Counted from the first letter of the stretch, positions 51,313-61,755 are shown. The stretch: 64,000 nucleotides of DNA from Pseudomonadota bacterium (GCA_025352885.1 JANXRZ010000062.1:1-64000); one strand, 5' to 3'. A program made the numbers and translations. Notes: generated by a model not told the origin, from the letters alone.

Positions 51313-52191
51313 CTACTTCAGGACCGACTTGAGCGTCTTGCCCATCTCGCCCGGATTGCGCGTCACCTTGATGCCGCACTCTTCCATGACGGCGAGCTTT
51401 TCCTGCGCGGTGCCCTTGCCCCCGGAAATGATCGCGCCGGCGTGGCCCATGCGCTTGCCGGGAGGCGCCGTGAGGCCGGCGATGAACCCGATCACCGGCT
51501 TTTTCATGTGCGCCTTGATCCAGCGCGCGCAGTCTTCCTCATCCGATCCGCCGATCTCCCCGACCATGATGACCGCTTCGGTCGCCGGGTCGTCATTGAA
51601 ACGCTTCATGACGTCGATGTGCTTGAGCCCGTTTACCGGGTCGCCGCCAATCCCGACGCAGGACGACTGACCGAGACCGAGTTCCATGAGTTGCCCGACC
51701 GCCTCATACGTAAGCGTGCCGGAACGCGATACGACGCCGATCGGCCCTTTCTTATGGATGTGGCCGGGCATTATGCCGATCTTGATTTCCTCGGGCGTGA
51801 TGAGTCCCGGGCAATTCGGCCCGATCAGCAGCGTCTTTTTTCCCAGCATCTTGTACTTGGTGCGAATCATGTCGCGCACCGGGATGCCTTCGGTGATGCA
51901 GATCACCAAGTCAAGGCCGGCCTCCACTGCCTCGTCGATCGCGGCCGCGGCGAAGGGCGGCGGCACGTAGATCACCGAAACATTCGCACCCGTCTTGTCT
52001 TTCGCTTCTTTGGCTGTGGCAAAGATCGGAATGCCTTCGAAATCCTCACCTGCCTTTTTCGGGTTTACGCCGGCCACATAGCAGTCCTTGCCGTTGGCGT
52101 ATTCGCGGCTCATGCGGGTGTGGAACTGGCCGGTCTTGCCGGTAATGCCCTGCGTCATCACCCGGGTGTTCTTGTCGATGAGGATGCTCAT
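51313..52191 (-). CDS. sucD: Succinyl-CoA synthetase alpha subunit
   Basis: 292 residues. The CoA-binding N-terminus ([21 protein letters not shown]) and the phosphohistidine loop [17 protein letters not shown] near the C-terminus are intact. With SucC it converts succinyl-CoA to succinate while making ATP or GTP in the TCA cycle. Its ATG overlaps the sucC stop by four bases. Confidence 0.96.
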   Translation of the reverse strand: MSILIDKNTRVMTQGITGKTGQFHTRMSREYANGKDCYVAGVNPKKAGEDFEGIPIFATAKEAKDKTGANVSVIYVPPPFAAAAIDEAVEAGLDLVICITEGIPVRDMIRTKYKMLGKKTLLIGPNCPGLITPEEIKIGIMPGHIHKKGPIGVVSRSGTLTYEAVGQLMELGLGQSSCVGIGGDPVNGLKHIDVMKRFNDDPATEAVIMVGEIGGSDEEDCARWIKAHMKKPVIGFIAGLTAPPGKRMGHAGAIISGGKGTAQEKLAVMEECGIKVTRNPGEMGKTLKSVLK

Positions 52192-53357
52192 TTTTTCCCC
52201 GCGGCGGCGGCGACGACCTTCTGGGCGGCGTCACTCATGTTGTTGGCGGAAATGATCGGCAGGCCCGAATCGGCGAGGATCTTCTTGCCGAGTTCTACGT
52301 TCGTGCCCTCCAGGCGGCAAACGAGCGGCACCGAAAGCTTCACCTGCCTTGCGGCTTCCACGCAGGCAGCGGCAATGACGTCGCACTTCATGATCCCCCC
52401 GAAGATGTTGACGAGGATCGCCTTCAGCCCGGGGCTTTTCAGCATGATCTTGAAGGCCTCCGTGACTTTCTCGGCCGTCGCGCCTCCGCCCACATCCAGG
52501 AAGTTTGCCGGACTGCCGCCGTAGACCTTGATGATGTCCATGGTGGCCATGGCAAGACCCGCGCCGTTCACCAGGCAGCCGATGTTGCCCTCCAACTGGA
52601 TGTAGTTGAGGTCGTACTTGGAGGCCTCGACTTCGGCCGGATCCTCTTCTTCGAGATCGCGCATTGCCACGATCTCAGGATGGCGATAGAGCGCGTTGTC
52701 GTCGAAGTTGAGCTTCGCATCGAGCGCGATGACCTTGCCATCGCCCGTCGTGATGAGCGGATTGATCTCCGCAAGGGAGGCATCGGTCTCGTCGAAGCAC
52801 TTGTACAGTGACTTGAGCAGGTCGCGCGCCTTGGGCACGAGCGGCGCCGCGATGCCGATCTTCCCGGCCATGTCTTCGGCCTGCGCGTCGGTCAGGCCGG
52901 CGCCCGGGTCGACGAATACCTTGTGAATCTTTTCGGGGGTTTTCGCAGCCACTTCCTCGATGTCCATCCCGCCCTCGGAGCTCGCCATGAGCGCCACCCG
53001 CTGCGTGCCGCGATCGACGACCATGCCGATGTAGAGCTCCTGCTTGATATCGGCGCCCTCTTCCACCAGCAGCCGCCGCACTTTCTGCCCGTGCGGGCCG
53101 GTCTGGTGCGTCACGAGCTGCATGCCCAGGATCTCGGAGGCTTTTACGCGTACTTCCTCGAGCGACTTGGCCACCTTGACGCCGCCGCCCTTGCCTCGCC
53201 CGCCGGCATGGATCTGGGCCTTCACCACCCAGACTTTCCCGCCCAGCCCTTTGGCCGCCGCAACCGCCTCGTCGACGGAGAAGCAAGGCGTGCCGCGCGG
53301 CGTGACCACACCGTATTTACGGAACAGCTCCTTGCCCTGGTACTCGTGGATCTTCAT
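52188..53357 (-). CDS. sucC: Succinyl-CoA synthetase beta subunit
   Basis: 389 residues from ATG 53357 with GGGGGAG upstream. [17 protein letters not shown] is the conserved ATP-grasp N-terminus; [17 protein letters not shown] and [20 protein letters not shown] are the nucleotide and metal site, and [13 protein letters not shown] the C-terminal hallmark. Catalyses the TCA-cycle step with SucD. The open frame extending to 53624 runs through the DUF2889 gene in another frame and is not coding. Confidence 0.96.
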   Translation of the reverse strand: MKIHEYQGKELFRKYGVVTPRGTPCFSVDEAVAAAKGLGGKVWVVKAQIHAGGRGKGGGVKVAKSLEEVRVKASEILGMQLVTHQTGPHGQKVRRLLVEEGADIKQELYIGMVVDRGTQRVALMASSEGGMDIEEVAAKTPEKIHKVFVDPGAGLTDAQAEDMAGKIGIAAPLVPKARDLLKSLYKCFDETDASLAEINPLITTGDGKVIALDAKLNFDDNALYRHPEIVAMRDLEEEDPAEVEASKYDLNYIQLEGNIGCLVNGAGLAMATMDIIKVYGGSPANFLDVGGGATAEKVTEAFKIMLKSPGLKAILVNIFGGIMKCDVIAAACVEAARQVKLSVPLVCRLEGTNVELGKKILADSGLPIISANNMSDAAQKVVAAAAGKK

Positions 53358-53379
53358 GTGTTCACTCCCCCCCGCGTTT

Positions 53380-53937
53380 TCACTTTGTTTTTGAATCCGC
53401 CCCGCGATACCACTTCGGATACATCCTGCGCACCGTATCCGATTGGGCGTCGAGCGCATGGCACTGGTCGATCTGGAAAGGCTTTTTCCCATCCGCGGGC
53501 GCCTCCCTGCGCTCGCCGGCGAAGGTTTGGATCGCCGCGGTCGGGAAGAACCCGAGCATCTCCGAAATATGCGTGCAGCCGCGCACGCCGCCGAACAATT
53601 CCCTGACTTTCTTGCGGAAGCCACCCATCAGGTTGAGCCCGACCAGTTTCGAGTACGCCGGCCCGATGGTCTCGCACCCGCCCGGGTAGGGCACCGCATC
53701 GGAAACGGCCACTGCACCGACGACGTTGAGCTTCGGATCGATGGTCAGGCGCACCGACATATCATGCACCGGCAGCCCCGCGCGGCGCACGCCTGTTTGC
53801 AAAGTAAAGTCGTGATTCTTGATATCGGTCAAGTGGCCTTCGATGTCCCAAAGACCGTCCGCACGTTTGTAACCTTCGAAGCGCACGCGCCGCGTGTGGG
53901 TGAGCTCGCGCTCTACGTCCTGGATCGGGAGGGGCAT
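53380..53937 (-). CDS. DUF2889 protein
   Basis: 185 residues from ATG 53937. [20 protein letters not shown] and [14 protein letters not shown] are typical of DUF2889, and [20 protein letters not shown] near the C-terminus is its Cys/His-containing hallmark. The function is unknown. It lies 22 bases upstream of sucC on the same strand and is likely the first gene of a DUF2889-sucC-sucD operon. No strong ribosome binding site is seen, and an upstream start (53994) is possible. Confidence 0.8.
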   Translation of the reverse strand: MPLPIQDVERELTHTRRVRFEGYKRADGLWDIEGHLTDIKNHDFTLQTGVRRAGLPVHDMSVRLTIDPKLNVVGAVAVSDAVPYPGGCETIGPAYSKLVGLNLMGGFRKKVRELFGGVRGCTHISEMLGFFPTAAIQTFAGERREAPADGKKPFQIDQCHALDAQSDTVRRMYPKWYRGADSKTK

Positions 53938-54024
53938 TGAGGGAAGGGCCGGAGGGCATCGTAGGGCATGCTGCAATGCGAGCAAGTTTACCACTGCTAG
54001 AATTCCAACCTACTGTCGCCAAAG

Positions 54025-55539
54025 ATGAAATACATCCTCGCACTCGATCAGGGCACGACCAGTTCTCGCGCAATAGTCTTTAATGAGGAAGGCACTGCGG
54101 TTTCCAGTGCGCAGCGCGAGATTCGCCAGATTTATCCCCGGCCCGGCTGGGTCGAGCATGACCCCGTCGAGATTTTCGCCTCGCAACGCGACGTGGCTCG
54201 CGAGGCGCTCGAGCGCGGCGACATCGGCTCGGCCGAGTTGGTGGCCGCGGGGATAACGAACCAGCGCGAGACCACGATTCTCTGGGACCGCCAGAGCGGC
54301 GAGCCGCTCCACAATGCCATTGTGTGGCAGGACCGTCGCACCGCCGCAGAGTGCGCGAAGCTACGCGAGTCCGGTGTCGAAAACCTCATCAAGAACAAGA
54401 CCGGCCTCGTGCTCGACCCGTACTTCAGTGGGACGAAGATCGCCTGGCTGCTCGATAACGTGCCCGGCGCCCGGGCGCGTGCAGAGCGCGGCGAACTAGC
54501 TTTCGGCACTGTGGACACGTGGCTCGCATGGAACCTTTCGCAAAGCCGGCTGCATGTCACCGATCCGTCGAACGCCTCGCGCACGATGCTCTTCGATATC
54601 CACAAAGGCGACTGGGATGAAGAGTTGCTGCAGATTCTCAGGGTGCCGCGAGCCATCCTGCCGGACGTCCTCGCCTCGTCGGGTGCGTTTGGCATGATCG
54701 CGCCGGATGTCCTCGGCGAACCGGTGCTGATCGCAGGGATTGCGGGCGACCAGCAGGCGGCTCTGTTTGGACAGGGCTGCCACAAGGCGGGCATGGGCAA
54801 GAACACGTATGGCACCGGCTGCTTCATGCTCATGCATACAGGGGACCGTGCGGTCACCTCGAGCAATGGCTTGCTTACTACTTCGTGCGCGCAGATGGGC
54901 CGCAGCCGCGATGCGCGCGACGTCGAGCGCGAATACGCGCTGGAAGGCAGCGTGTTCGTCGGCGGCGCCGTCGTGCAATGGCTTCGGGACGAATTGCGCT
55001 TCTTCAAGTCCTCCGCGGAAATCGAATCGCTTGCCGCAAGCGTGCCGGACAATGGCGGCGTCTACCTCGTCCCGGCCTTCGCGGGCCTGGGCGCGCCGCA
55101 TTGGGATCCTTACGCGCGCGGCGCCATCCTGGGCCTGACGCGAGGATCGGGGCGGGAGCACATCGCGCGTGCGGCGCTCGAGTCGATTGCGTTCCAGACG
55201 GCGGACTTGCTCGATGCCATGCAGCGGGACGCCGGGCGAAAGCTGACCGAGTTACGCGTCGATGGCGGTGCCACGGCGAACAACCTCCTCATGCAGTTCC
55301 AGGCCGACATCCTCGGCGTGCCGGTGCTGCGTCCGCGGGTGCAAGAGACCACTGCGCTCGGCGCCGCTTACCTCGCGGGACTTGCGACCAACGTGTGGAA
55401 ATCTCGCGAAGAGATAGCCGCGCATTGGGAAATCGAGCGCACGTTCGAGCCGCAGATGAAAGAAAGCGCGGTGGCCGACCTGCTCGGCCGCTGGCGCGAA
55501 GCGGTCCATCGAAGCCTGCGCTGGGCCGAGCAAGGCTAG
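54025..55539 (+). CDS. glpK: Glycerol kinase
   Basis: 504 residues, full length. FGGY family: [16 protein letters not shown] at the N-terminus, [13 protein letters not shown], and [11 protein letters not shown] plus [18 protein letters not shown] in the C-terminal ATP site. It phosphorylates glycerol to glycerol-3-phosphate. No glpF or glpD gene is nearby. A TAGAAT hexamer at 53998-54003 could be part of a -10, but no matching -35 is visible. Confidence 0.95.
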   Translation: MKYILALDQGTTSSRAIVFNEEGTAVSSAQREIRQIYPRPGWVEHDPVEIFASQRDVAREALERGDIGSAELVAAGITNQRETTILWDRQSGEPLHNAIVWQDRRTAAECAKLRESGVENLIKNKTGLVLDPYFSGTKIAWLLDNVPGARARAERGELAFGTVDTWLAWNLSQSRLHVTDPSNASRTMLFDIHKGDWDEELLQILRVPRAILPDVLASSGAFGMIAPDVLGEPVLIAGIAGDQQAALFGQGCHKAGMGKNTYGTGCFMLMHTGDRAVTSSNGLLTTSCAQMGRSRDARDVEREYALEGSVFVGGAVVQWLRDELRFFKSSAEIESLAASVPDNGGVYLVPAFAGLGAPHWDPYARGAILGLTRGSGREHIARAALESIAFQTADLLDAMQRDAGRKLTELRVDGGATANNLLMQFQADILGVPVLRPRVQETTALGAAYLAGLATNVWKSREEIAAHWEIERTFEPQMKESAVADLLGRWREAVHRSLRWAEQG

Positions 55540-55691
55540 ACGCCGCTTCAAGTGCGGAACGGGACGTACGGATAAATCGGGGTGGCGGATCACTGGATCG
55601 TTTCGCTTTTCCCGGCGTGACATTCAATACAATCCCTTGGATGCGATAGCATCTGCGCCTGCAGTGACCCGCTGCAAGGGGGAATGCGAGC

Positions 55692-56888
55692 ATGAGTTTC
55701 GACGCAAGAACGCTGCTCGTCGTTGGCGGCCTCCTTTCCTGGACGCTCGCCGCAGCCATCGAATTCCAAGCGCTGCGCCCGGATCGGGACCATGTGCTGC
55801 CGGACCCTTGGACGATCGGATTGCTCGCCAAAGGGCTGGGCCTGAACCTGCTCTCGCAGCGCGGACTAATCCCGGATTTGTGGTCCATCTCGGTGGCCAA
55901 CGCGCTTTTGCTGATGGGACCGCTTTTTTGCTACTCGGCGCTGCAAAGGATTCGCGGCGTAGCAACCAACTATTTCCTCGTGGCGGCCGTCCCTCTCGGC
56001 GTGGGCGTGCTTCTGACCATCATCGGGTTTGCTCCAGAGCAGTTCCCGGCCCGAACGCTGGTCTTCACGTGTGCCGGGCTCTTCGGCTTCGCGCTTAACA
56101 CGTGGTCGCTCGGCCACCTTTGGCGCGACGGCTACAAGGCCGGCGTCGTGCTGATTCTAGGCTCGAGCGCCGTGCTCGCCACCATAGGCATTGCCCATGC
56201 GGTTGCGGTCATGAGCGGGGGAATCGCGGGCCTATTCGGCGGCAGCAGCATCCAGATCGCTCTCTACACGATCAACGATGTGTGCATCGCGCTGGGCACG
56301 TTCGGTTACATGGACATGCTTCGCACGACCCGGAACAAGCAGGCGCCGATCGATCCCGATCTCCTGCCCGATGCGCTCACCGGCTTATACAGCCGGCGTT
56401 CCTTCATATCGGGCGGACAGGCGGAACTTGCACGCGCGCGTGCAAGGGGAGAACCGATGAGCGTGATGAAGATCCAGATCGACGGGTTCGATCCGCTTAC
56501 GACCTCCCACGGCCGGACATTCGCGGACCACCAGTTCAAGCGCGTTTCGGCCGAAGTCCAGCGGGACATCCGTAACTTCGACCTTGCCGGTCGCCTGTCT
56601 TCCACCACCGTCGGGGTTCTCATGCCCGAACTCGGTCTGGCGGAAAGTCATGCCATGGCGGAGCAAATCCGCACGGCGGTCCAGTCGCAGGAGGTCAGCC
56701 ACCACGGCACGCCGATGCGCCTGACAGTGAGCATAGGGTTGTGTACCGCCGATTCGGAGCACGTGGACCTGGAGTCGGTCATGGCCCTTGCGGCCGCATG
56801 CCTGCACCGGGCGCGTCTTGCCGGCGGCAACCAGGTGGCCACGCCTGCTTCGATTCCCTCGAAGGAGTTTATCGAAGGGACCATCTGA
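55692..56888 (+). CDS. Membrane protein with degenerate GGDEF domain retaining an I-site
   Basis: 398 residues. Six to seven hydrophobic helices (about residues 5-215) are followed by a GGDEF fold (about 228-380: DALTGLYSRRSF, SVSIGLCTAD-like end). The catalytic GGDEF motif is replaced by SSTTV (S303-V307) and the DIDxFKxIND segment reads QIDGFDPLTT, so it cannot be a normal diguanylate cyclase. The inhibitory-site RxxD is intact as RNFD (R294-D297), exactly five residues before the lost signature. It may therefore be a c-di-GMP receptor, as PelD is. A ribosome binding site (AAGGGGG) lies before the ATG. Confidence 0.82.
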   Translation: MSFDARTLLVVGGLLSWTLAAAIEFQALRPDRDHVLPDPWTIGLLAKGLGLNLLSQRGLIPDLWSISVANALLLMGPLFCYSALQRIRGVATNYFLVAAVPLGVGVLLTIIGFAPEQFPARTLVFTCAGLFGFALNTWSLGHLWRDGYKAGVVLILGSSAVLATIGIAHAVAVMSGGIAGLFGGSSIQIALYTINDVCIALGTFGYMDMLRTTRNKQAPIDPDLLPDALTGLYSRRSFISGGQAELARARARGEPMSVMKIQIDGFDPLTTSHGRTFADHQFKRVSAEVQRDIRNFDLAGRLSSTTVGVLMPELGLAESHAMAEQIRTAVQSQEVSHHGTPMRLTVSIGLCTADSEHVDLESVMALAAACLHRARLAGGNQVATPASIPSKEFIEGTI

Positions 56889-56977
56889 CTTGGCAAGCCG
56901 AATTTAGGCCAATTGCCTGTCTGGCCCCCTTCCAGTTACTAGTTCTCCGGCCAATTCGTGTATCGGTACATTCAAAG

Positions 56978-57964
56978 CTAGGCGGCGGGCTTGATTCCTT
57001 CGTCGGCCAAATAGGCGCGGATCACGCTGTCTACGTCCGGATCGGCCTTGAACCCCATGCCGAGCGCGCGCGGCGTGCGGAACTTGACGGGCCAGCCCGC
57101 GACGATTTTCTGGATCCGCTCGTCCGGCTTGTAGACGACGCGGCTGGCTGCCGCCTCCCCGGCGACGCGCCGCATCGCATTGATCATTTCCGAAACCGGC
57201 ACGGTGATCCCCGGCAAGTTCAGCACGCGGCTCATGCCCCACAACGAAGAAGGCGTCTCGTGAGCATGGATGAACGACTCGACGCAGCGACCCGGTGAGA
57301 GCAGCCAGACATCGGTATCGAGGGAAACGGGGCATTCCGAGATCACACCGTTCAGCGGCTCGCGCAGGACGCCGCTCGCAAACGAGGAAGCCGCAAGGTT
57401 GGGCTTGCCCGGGCGAACGACGATGGTCGGCAGGCGCAGGCTCCGCCCGTCGATAAAGCCCTTGCGCGTGTAATCGGTGACCAGGTATTCGCAGCACACC
57501 TTCTGCGCGCCGTACGAGGTCTGTGGATTCGGCGTCGTGGAGTCGTCGAGCACCTCCGGGAGGTCGCCGCCGAACGCAGCGACCGAACTCGAGAAGACGA
57601 GCCGCGGAGGACGCGCGCAGCGCCGCGCCAGTTCCAGGAGGGCGCGAGCACCGTCTAGATTTACTTTCCAGCCGAGGTCGAAGTCGGCCTCGGCCCCGGC
57701 GGACACTACCGACGCGAGGTGGAAGATCGACTGCGTATCGGGCGTGACGACCTTGGCCATTACACCCGGTGCCGAGATGTCGCCACTGATTGTCTCGAGC
57801 CGCGAATCCTGCGGAAGGATCGCCGGGAAGGCCGTGTCGAGCAGCGTGACGCGTGTTATCGCCGCGTTCTTGCCGTCTGCGCCGCTCAGGTGTCCTCGCG
57901 CAAGCAGCGCCTTGGCAAGCTTGAAGCCCAGCATGCCCCCGCCTCCGGTAATCACGACTTTCAT
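56978..57964 (-). CDS. denD: D-erythronate dehydrogenase-like SDR oxidoreductase
   Basis: 328 residues. An extended SDR: VITGGGGMLGFKLAKAL for NAD binding, FSSSVAAFGG for the catalytic Ser, and Y-x3-K in SYGAQKVCCEY. LPTIVVRPGKPN and the VDSVIRAYLADEG ending match the DenD group, which oxidises D-erythronate to 2-oxo-tetronate. The other genes of that pathway (denK, ygbK/otnK and otnI types) are not in the window, so the substrate is less sure than the family. Its ATG overlaps the helicase stop (ATGA). Confidence 0.78.
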   Translation of the reverse strand: MKVVITGGGGMLGFKLAKALLARGHLSGADGKNAAITRVTLLDTAFPAILPQDSRLETISGDISAPGVMAKVVTPDTQSIFHLASVVSAGAEADFDLGWKVNLDGARALLELARRCARPPRLVFSSSVAAFGGDLPEVLDDSTTPNPQTSYGAQKVCCEYLVTDYTRKGFIDGRSLRLPTIVVRPGKPNLAASSFASGVLREPLNGVISECPVSLDTDVWLLSPGRCVESFIHAHETPSSLWGMSRVLNLPGITVPVSEMINAMRRVAGEAAASRVVYKPDERIQKIVAGWPVKFRTPRALGMGFKADPDVDSVIRAYLADEGIKPAA

Positions 57965-59967
57965 GCGGTTCCTTGTTCGGTGGATGAAAGAATGGAAATT
58001 CTATCGGATGGCGTACCTGCGCCCGCTCGGGCTTCCGAGTCAAAGAAATCGACCACGTCCTGCAGCTCGCGAGTCGCGCGCATCGGCGGGATGCTTGCCC
58101 GGATCGTGCGCCCGTATGGCTTGGAGTACAGCCGAGGATCGCAAATCATGAGCACTCCGCGATCGGTTTCATCCCGGATGAGCCGCCCGGCCCCCTGCTT
58201 CAACTGCAGGATGGCCTGTGGAAGCTGCAGTTCCATGAAGGGATTGCCGCCTTTCGCGCGCATCGCATCGATGCGCGCAGCTAGGACCGGGTCGTCCGGA
58301 GGGGCAAAAGGCAACTTGTCGATCACTACAAGCGAGAGAGCTTCGCCCCGCACATCCACGCCTTCCCAGAAGGACTGGCTCCCCAGCAGGATCGGGTTGT
58401 CCAGTCGCCTGAACCGCGCAAGCAGGTCAGTCCGCGAACCGGTCCCTTGCACCAGCAACGGATAGTCGAGACCGTCGCGTGCAAGTTTCTCGAACAAAAT
58501 ATCTTTCGCACGCCGAAGCGCTCTGAGGGTCGTAAACAGGAGGAAGGCCCGGCCCCGGCTCGCTCGCAGCGCCGGGTATGCCGCTTCAATCACCTCTTCG
58601 GTAAAGCGCGGGTCGCTCGGCTCCGGCAGGTTCTTCGGTACATAGAAGAGCGCCTGGCGTTCGAAGTCGAAAGGACTTTCCCAGCGTACCGCCGCCGCCT
58701 CTTCGATCCCGAGTTCACGCGTGAAGTGGCCGAAATCCGGTCCGACCGCGAGCGTGGCCGAAGTCATGATCCACGCGCGGGGATGGTCGTCCATCTGCTT
58801 ACGGAAGAGTTCGGCAGTGCGTAACGGCGTCGTGTGGAGTTGCAGCGCGCTCGCAAAGACTTCCACCCACCGCACTGCGTCCAGGTCCTTGGTGTCCTGC
58901 CAGTGGACGAGCTTGTCGCGGGATTCGGTCGCACGACGAAGGCAGTTTCCCAGCCCTTCTGATCGCTCGGCTTGCGTTTCGAGAAGCAAGCGCATGGCGG
59001 TAAGCGCGTCTGCCAGGACATCGACTGCCGGCGGGAATTCAGGGGTGCGAACGGCCTGCGAATAGGCGAACCGCGCGTTGTCGTCGCGCATTGTGAGCCG
59101 CAGATCGCGGGCTGCCTTGTCTAGGCGAGTGGCCGCCTTGTCGAGGTCGGGGAGCGCCCCGCCGGCCGCGCGCAGCTCCACCCTCGTGTCGCGCGCAAGG
59201 TCGATCAGCTGCCCGGTCGAGACCGTGTCGCCGAAGAAGAGCCGCGCGGTATCGGGCAACTGGTGGGCCTCGTCGAAGATCACGGTGTTGCAGGCGGGCA
59301 GGAGTTCGGCGAGGCCCTCGTCACGGAGCATCACATCGGCAAAAAAGAGGTGATGGTTGATCACCACTACATCGGCCGAGAGGGCATTCTTGCGGGCGGT
59401 GATGACGAAGCAGTCCTTGTAGCGAGGACACTCCTGGCCCAGGCAGTTGTCGCGGGTCGAAGTGGCCTGGATCCAGACCGGCGAATTTTCCGGCACTTCT
59501 GCCAGGTCGCCGCGATCACCGGTTGTAGTTTGTTTGGCAAACCGCTCGATGGCCGCGAGCTGGGCAACCTCGTCCCGGGATCCGAGCCGCCCTTCGCTTC
59601 GCGCACGCTCGAGCCGATAAAGGCAAACGTAGTTCGAGCGGCCCTTGAGGAGCGCCGTGGTGTTGCCGGCGGCGATCGCGTTTCGCACTGCCGGAAGATC
59701 TCGGTCGAACAACTGGTCCTGCAGGTTCTTGGTGCCGGTGGAGATCAGTACCTTTCCGCCTGCCAGCAATGCAGGGACCAGGTAGGCGAATGTTTTGCCG
59801 GTTCCCGTGCCGGCTTCGGCAACAAGGACGCCGGTTGTCTCGATGGCTTGCAGGATGCGCCGCGCGAGGTCGATCTGCTGGTCACGAACCTTGTAGCCCG
59901 GAACCGCCGAGGCCAGCGAGCCGCCTTCCCCGAAGACCAGGTCGAGCGATTCAGAGGAGGCACTCAC
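57961..59967 (-). CDS. yoaA: DinG/YoaA-family Fe-S ATP-dependent DNA helicase
   Basis: 668 residues from GTG 59967. Superfamily 2, XPD-like: Walker A EAGTGTGKTFAYL, DEAH box FDEAHQLPD, and the four Fe-S cysteines starting at NYVCLYRLE and including CLGQECPRYKDC. QGAGRLIRDETDRG is motif VI. Overall match is closer to E. coli YoaA than to DinG. It unwinds DNA 5' to 3' and helps restart or repair stalled forks. It is co-translated with denD downstream, which is an unusual functional pairing. Confidence 0.93.
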   Translation of the reverse strand: MSASSESLDLVFGEGGSLASAVPGYKVRDQQIDLARRILQAIETTGVLVAEAGTGTGKTFAYLVPALLAGGKVLISTGTKNLQDQLFDRDLPAVRNAIAAGNTTALLKGRSNYVCLYRLERARSEGRLGSRDEVAQLAAIERFAKQTTTGDRGDLAEVPENSPVWIQATSTRDNCLGQECPRYKDCFVITARKNALSADVVVINHHLFFADVMLRDEGLAELLPACNTVIFDEAHQLPDTARLFFGDTVSTGQLIDLARDTRVELRAAGGALPDLDKAATRLDKAARDLRLTMRDDNARFAYSQAVRTPEFPPAVDVLADALTAMRLLLETQAERSEGLGNCLRRATESRDKLVHWQDTKDLDAVRWVEVFASALQLHTTPLRTAELFRKQMDDHPRAWIMTSATLAVGPDFGHFTRELGIEEAAAVRWESPFDFERQALFYVPKNLPEPSDPRFTEEVIEAAYPALRASRGRAFLLFTTLRALRRAKDILFEKLARDGLDYPLLVQGTGSRTDLLARFRRLDNPILLGSQSFWEGVDVRGEALSLVVIDKLPFAPPDDPVLAARIDAMRAKGGNPFMELQLPQAILQLKQGAGRLIRDETDRGVLMICDPRLYSKPYGRTIRASIPPMRATRELQDVVDFFDSEARAGAGTPSDRISILSSTEQGTA

Positions 59968-60105
59968 ATTCGGACAGCTTCAGGTGGGAAAAGTCGATTC
60001 ATGTCAGGCCCGCATCTTACGGTAAGGGTTCGAAAATGACCGTCGGAATTGGCCTTGCAGGCACAGCTTTACAGCGCGAGCATTCTGCTCTACATTACCT
60101 CAAAA

Positions 60106-60651
60106 ATGAGCCCTAAACATTTGTATGTACTCGTGTTTTTCTTCGCGCTCGCAGGTTGCGGCGGAGCCCCCCCCCGTCCCGCACCGGTTGAAAACCCTGC
60201 GCACGTGTCGAGAGCACCCAAAGCACCGACCGTCGACACTCAGCCTCCTGCCGTTCAACGGGCCGCGCCCGAGCAATCCGAAATGCTCTTCCGGGTGCTC
60301 ACTTCGATCGGGGTCGATTACAAATACGGAGGGGCATCGCATGCGACCGGATTCGATTGCAGCGGTCTTGTCGCACATGTATTTCGTACGGGGTACGGCA
60401 TTACGCTTCCGCGAAACACCTACGGCCAGAGCCAGGCAGGCAATCCGGTCGCCTCCGATGAGTTGCTCCCTGGCGACCTTGTCTTTTACAACACGCTGAA
60501 CAAGCCTTTCTCCCACGTGGGCATTTACCTTGGAGATGGCCGCTTCATCCATGCACCCAAGACCGGATCCGCAGTAAGGATCGAAAGCCTTAAAAGCGCT
60601 TACTGGTCAAAGCGCTGGAATGGGGCGCGGAGAATTTCAACGAATCTTTGA
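60106..60651 (+). CDS. NlpC/P60 peptidoglycan hydrolase lipoprotein
   Basis: 181 residues from ATG 60106; this start gives a clean lipoprotein signal (FFFALAGC, lipid-modified C18), and the longer frame to 60049 does not. A Pro-rich linker is followed by an NlpC/P60 domain: catalytic C85 in FDCSGLVAHVF, His in FSHVGIYLGDGRFIHAP. These enzymes cut D-glutamyl-diaminopimelate bonds in peptidoglycan stems (Spr/MepS type). It sits alone on the plus strand, 60 bases before the iron-transporter gene. Confidence 0.9.
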   Translation: MSPKHLYVLVFFFALAGCGGAPPRPAPVENPAHVSRAPKAPTVDTQPPAVQRAAPEQSEMLFRVLTSIGVDYKYGGASHATGFDCSGLVAHVFRTGYGITLPRNTYGQSQAGNPVASDELLPGDLVFYNTLNKPFSHVGIYLGDGRFIHAPKTGSAVRIESLKSAYWSKRWNGARRISTNL

Positions 60652-60665
60652 CCTCGAAATGCGAA

Positions 60666-60680
60666 TGCGAGTTATTATCA
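60666..60680 (+). promoter_or_regulatory. Fur-box-like site before the iron transporter gene
   Basis: The 15-mer TGCGAGTTATTATCA fits the 7-1-7 Fur consensus TGATAATnATTATCA with a perfect right arm and 4 of 7 in the left. The wider stretch AATGCGAGTTATTATCAAT looks like typical proteobacterial Fur sites. It lies 31 bases before the ATG at 60712, where it would block transcription when iron is sufficient. Confidence 0.6.
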
Positions 60681-60711
60681 ATTACTAATTACCGCACTTC
60701 GAAAGTCAAAA

Positions 60712-61749
60712 ATGTCCAAATCGAACAAGAGGTTCATCCTTTCCCTGGTGGCTGCCCTGCTCTCCAGCAGCGCTTTTACCGCGAGCGCCCAGGAAAAGGT
60801 CCTCAACCTTTATTCCTCGCGCCACTACAACACCGATGAGGCGCTCTACTCCGGATTTACGAAGCAGACGGGCGTGCGCATCAACCGCATTGAAGCTCCG
60901 GAAGATGCGCTCCTTGAACGCTTGAAGAACGAGGGCGCCGCCAGCCCGGCGGACGTCCTGGTCACCGTGGATGCCGGCCGTTTGTGGCGGGCCGAACGCA
61001 TGGGCCTTTTCCAGCCGGTCAAGTCCGCTGTGCTCGATGCCCGGATTCCCGCCGCCCTGCGCCAGCCCGAGGGCCTGTGGTTCGGGTTCTCGACGCGCGC
61101 CCGGGTCATCATTTTCGCCAAGGACGTCGTGAAGCCCGGCGACATCCGCAACTACGAGGACCTCGCAGATCCGAAGCTGAAGGGAAAAGTCTGCATGCGC
61201 TCTTCGTCGAACATGTACAACTTATCGCTGATGAGCGCGCTCATCGAGGAACTTGGGGAAGCGAAGGCCGAGGCCTGGGCCAAGGGCGTCGTTGGGAATT
61301 TCGCCCGCGACCCGAAAGGCGGCGACACCGACCAGATTAAAGCGGTCGCCGCAGGCGAATGCGCGGTGAGCATCGTCAACACTTATTACTACGTGCGCAT
61401 GCTCAAAGCGACCAAGCCTGAAGAGCGCGCGATGATCGAAAAGGTCGGTGTGGTCTGGCCGAACCAGGACAACCGCGGCGCGCACGTGAACATCTCCGGT
61501 GCGGGTGTCCTGAAATCGGCGCCCAACAAGGAGTCTGCGATTCGCTTCCTGGAGTACCTCGCGAGTGACGACGCCCAGCGCTACTTTGCCAACGGCAACA
61601 ACGAGTTTACGGTTGTGAGTTCTGTGAACGTGGATAACCGGGAACTCGCCTCGCTCGGGAAATTCAAGCCGGACCCGCTCAACGTCAGCGCGTTTGGGAA
61701 GAACCAGCCTGCGGCGCAGAAGGCTTATGACCGCGCCGGCTGGCGCTAG
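60712..61749 (+). CDS. fbpA: Iron(III) ABC transporter periplasmic binding protein (FbpA/FutA)
   Basis: 345 residues with a signal peptide (SALAALLSSSAFTASA-like stretch, cut near residue 26). The mature N-terminus KVLNLYSSRHYNTDEALYSG and the iron-binding tyrosine pair in NTYYYVRML are typical of the FbpA/FutA ferric-binding family. It captures ferric ion in the periplasm. A Fur-like box lies just upstream. The permease gene is convergent, 6 bases past the stop. Confidence 0.92.
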   Translation: MSKSNKRFILSLVAALLSSSAFTASAQEKVLNLYSSRHYNTDEALYSGFTKQTGVRINRIEAPEDALLERLKNEGAASPADVLVTVDAGRLWRAERMGLFQPVKSAVLDARIPAALRQPEGLWFGFSTRARVIIFAKDVVKPGDIRNYEDLADPKLKGKVCMRSSSNMYNLSLMSALIEELGEAKAEAWAKGVVGNFARDPKGGDTDQIKAVAAGECAVSIVNTYYYVRMLKATKPEERAMIEKVGVVWPNQDNRGAHVNISGAGVLKSAPNKESAIRFLEYLASDDAQRYFANGNNEFTVVSSVNVDNRELASLGKFKPDPLNVSAFGKNQPAAQKAYDRAGWR

Positions 61750-61755
61750 GCCCCT

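Noticed and set aside
53818-53833. Fifth FNR-like palindrome CTTGAT-ATCG-GTCAAG
   Set aside because: It lies inside the DUF2889 coding sequence, about 470 bp from sucC, with no gene start at class II distance. It is probably chance codon usage.
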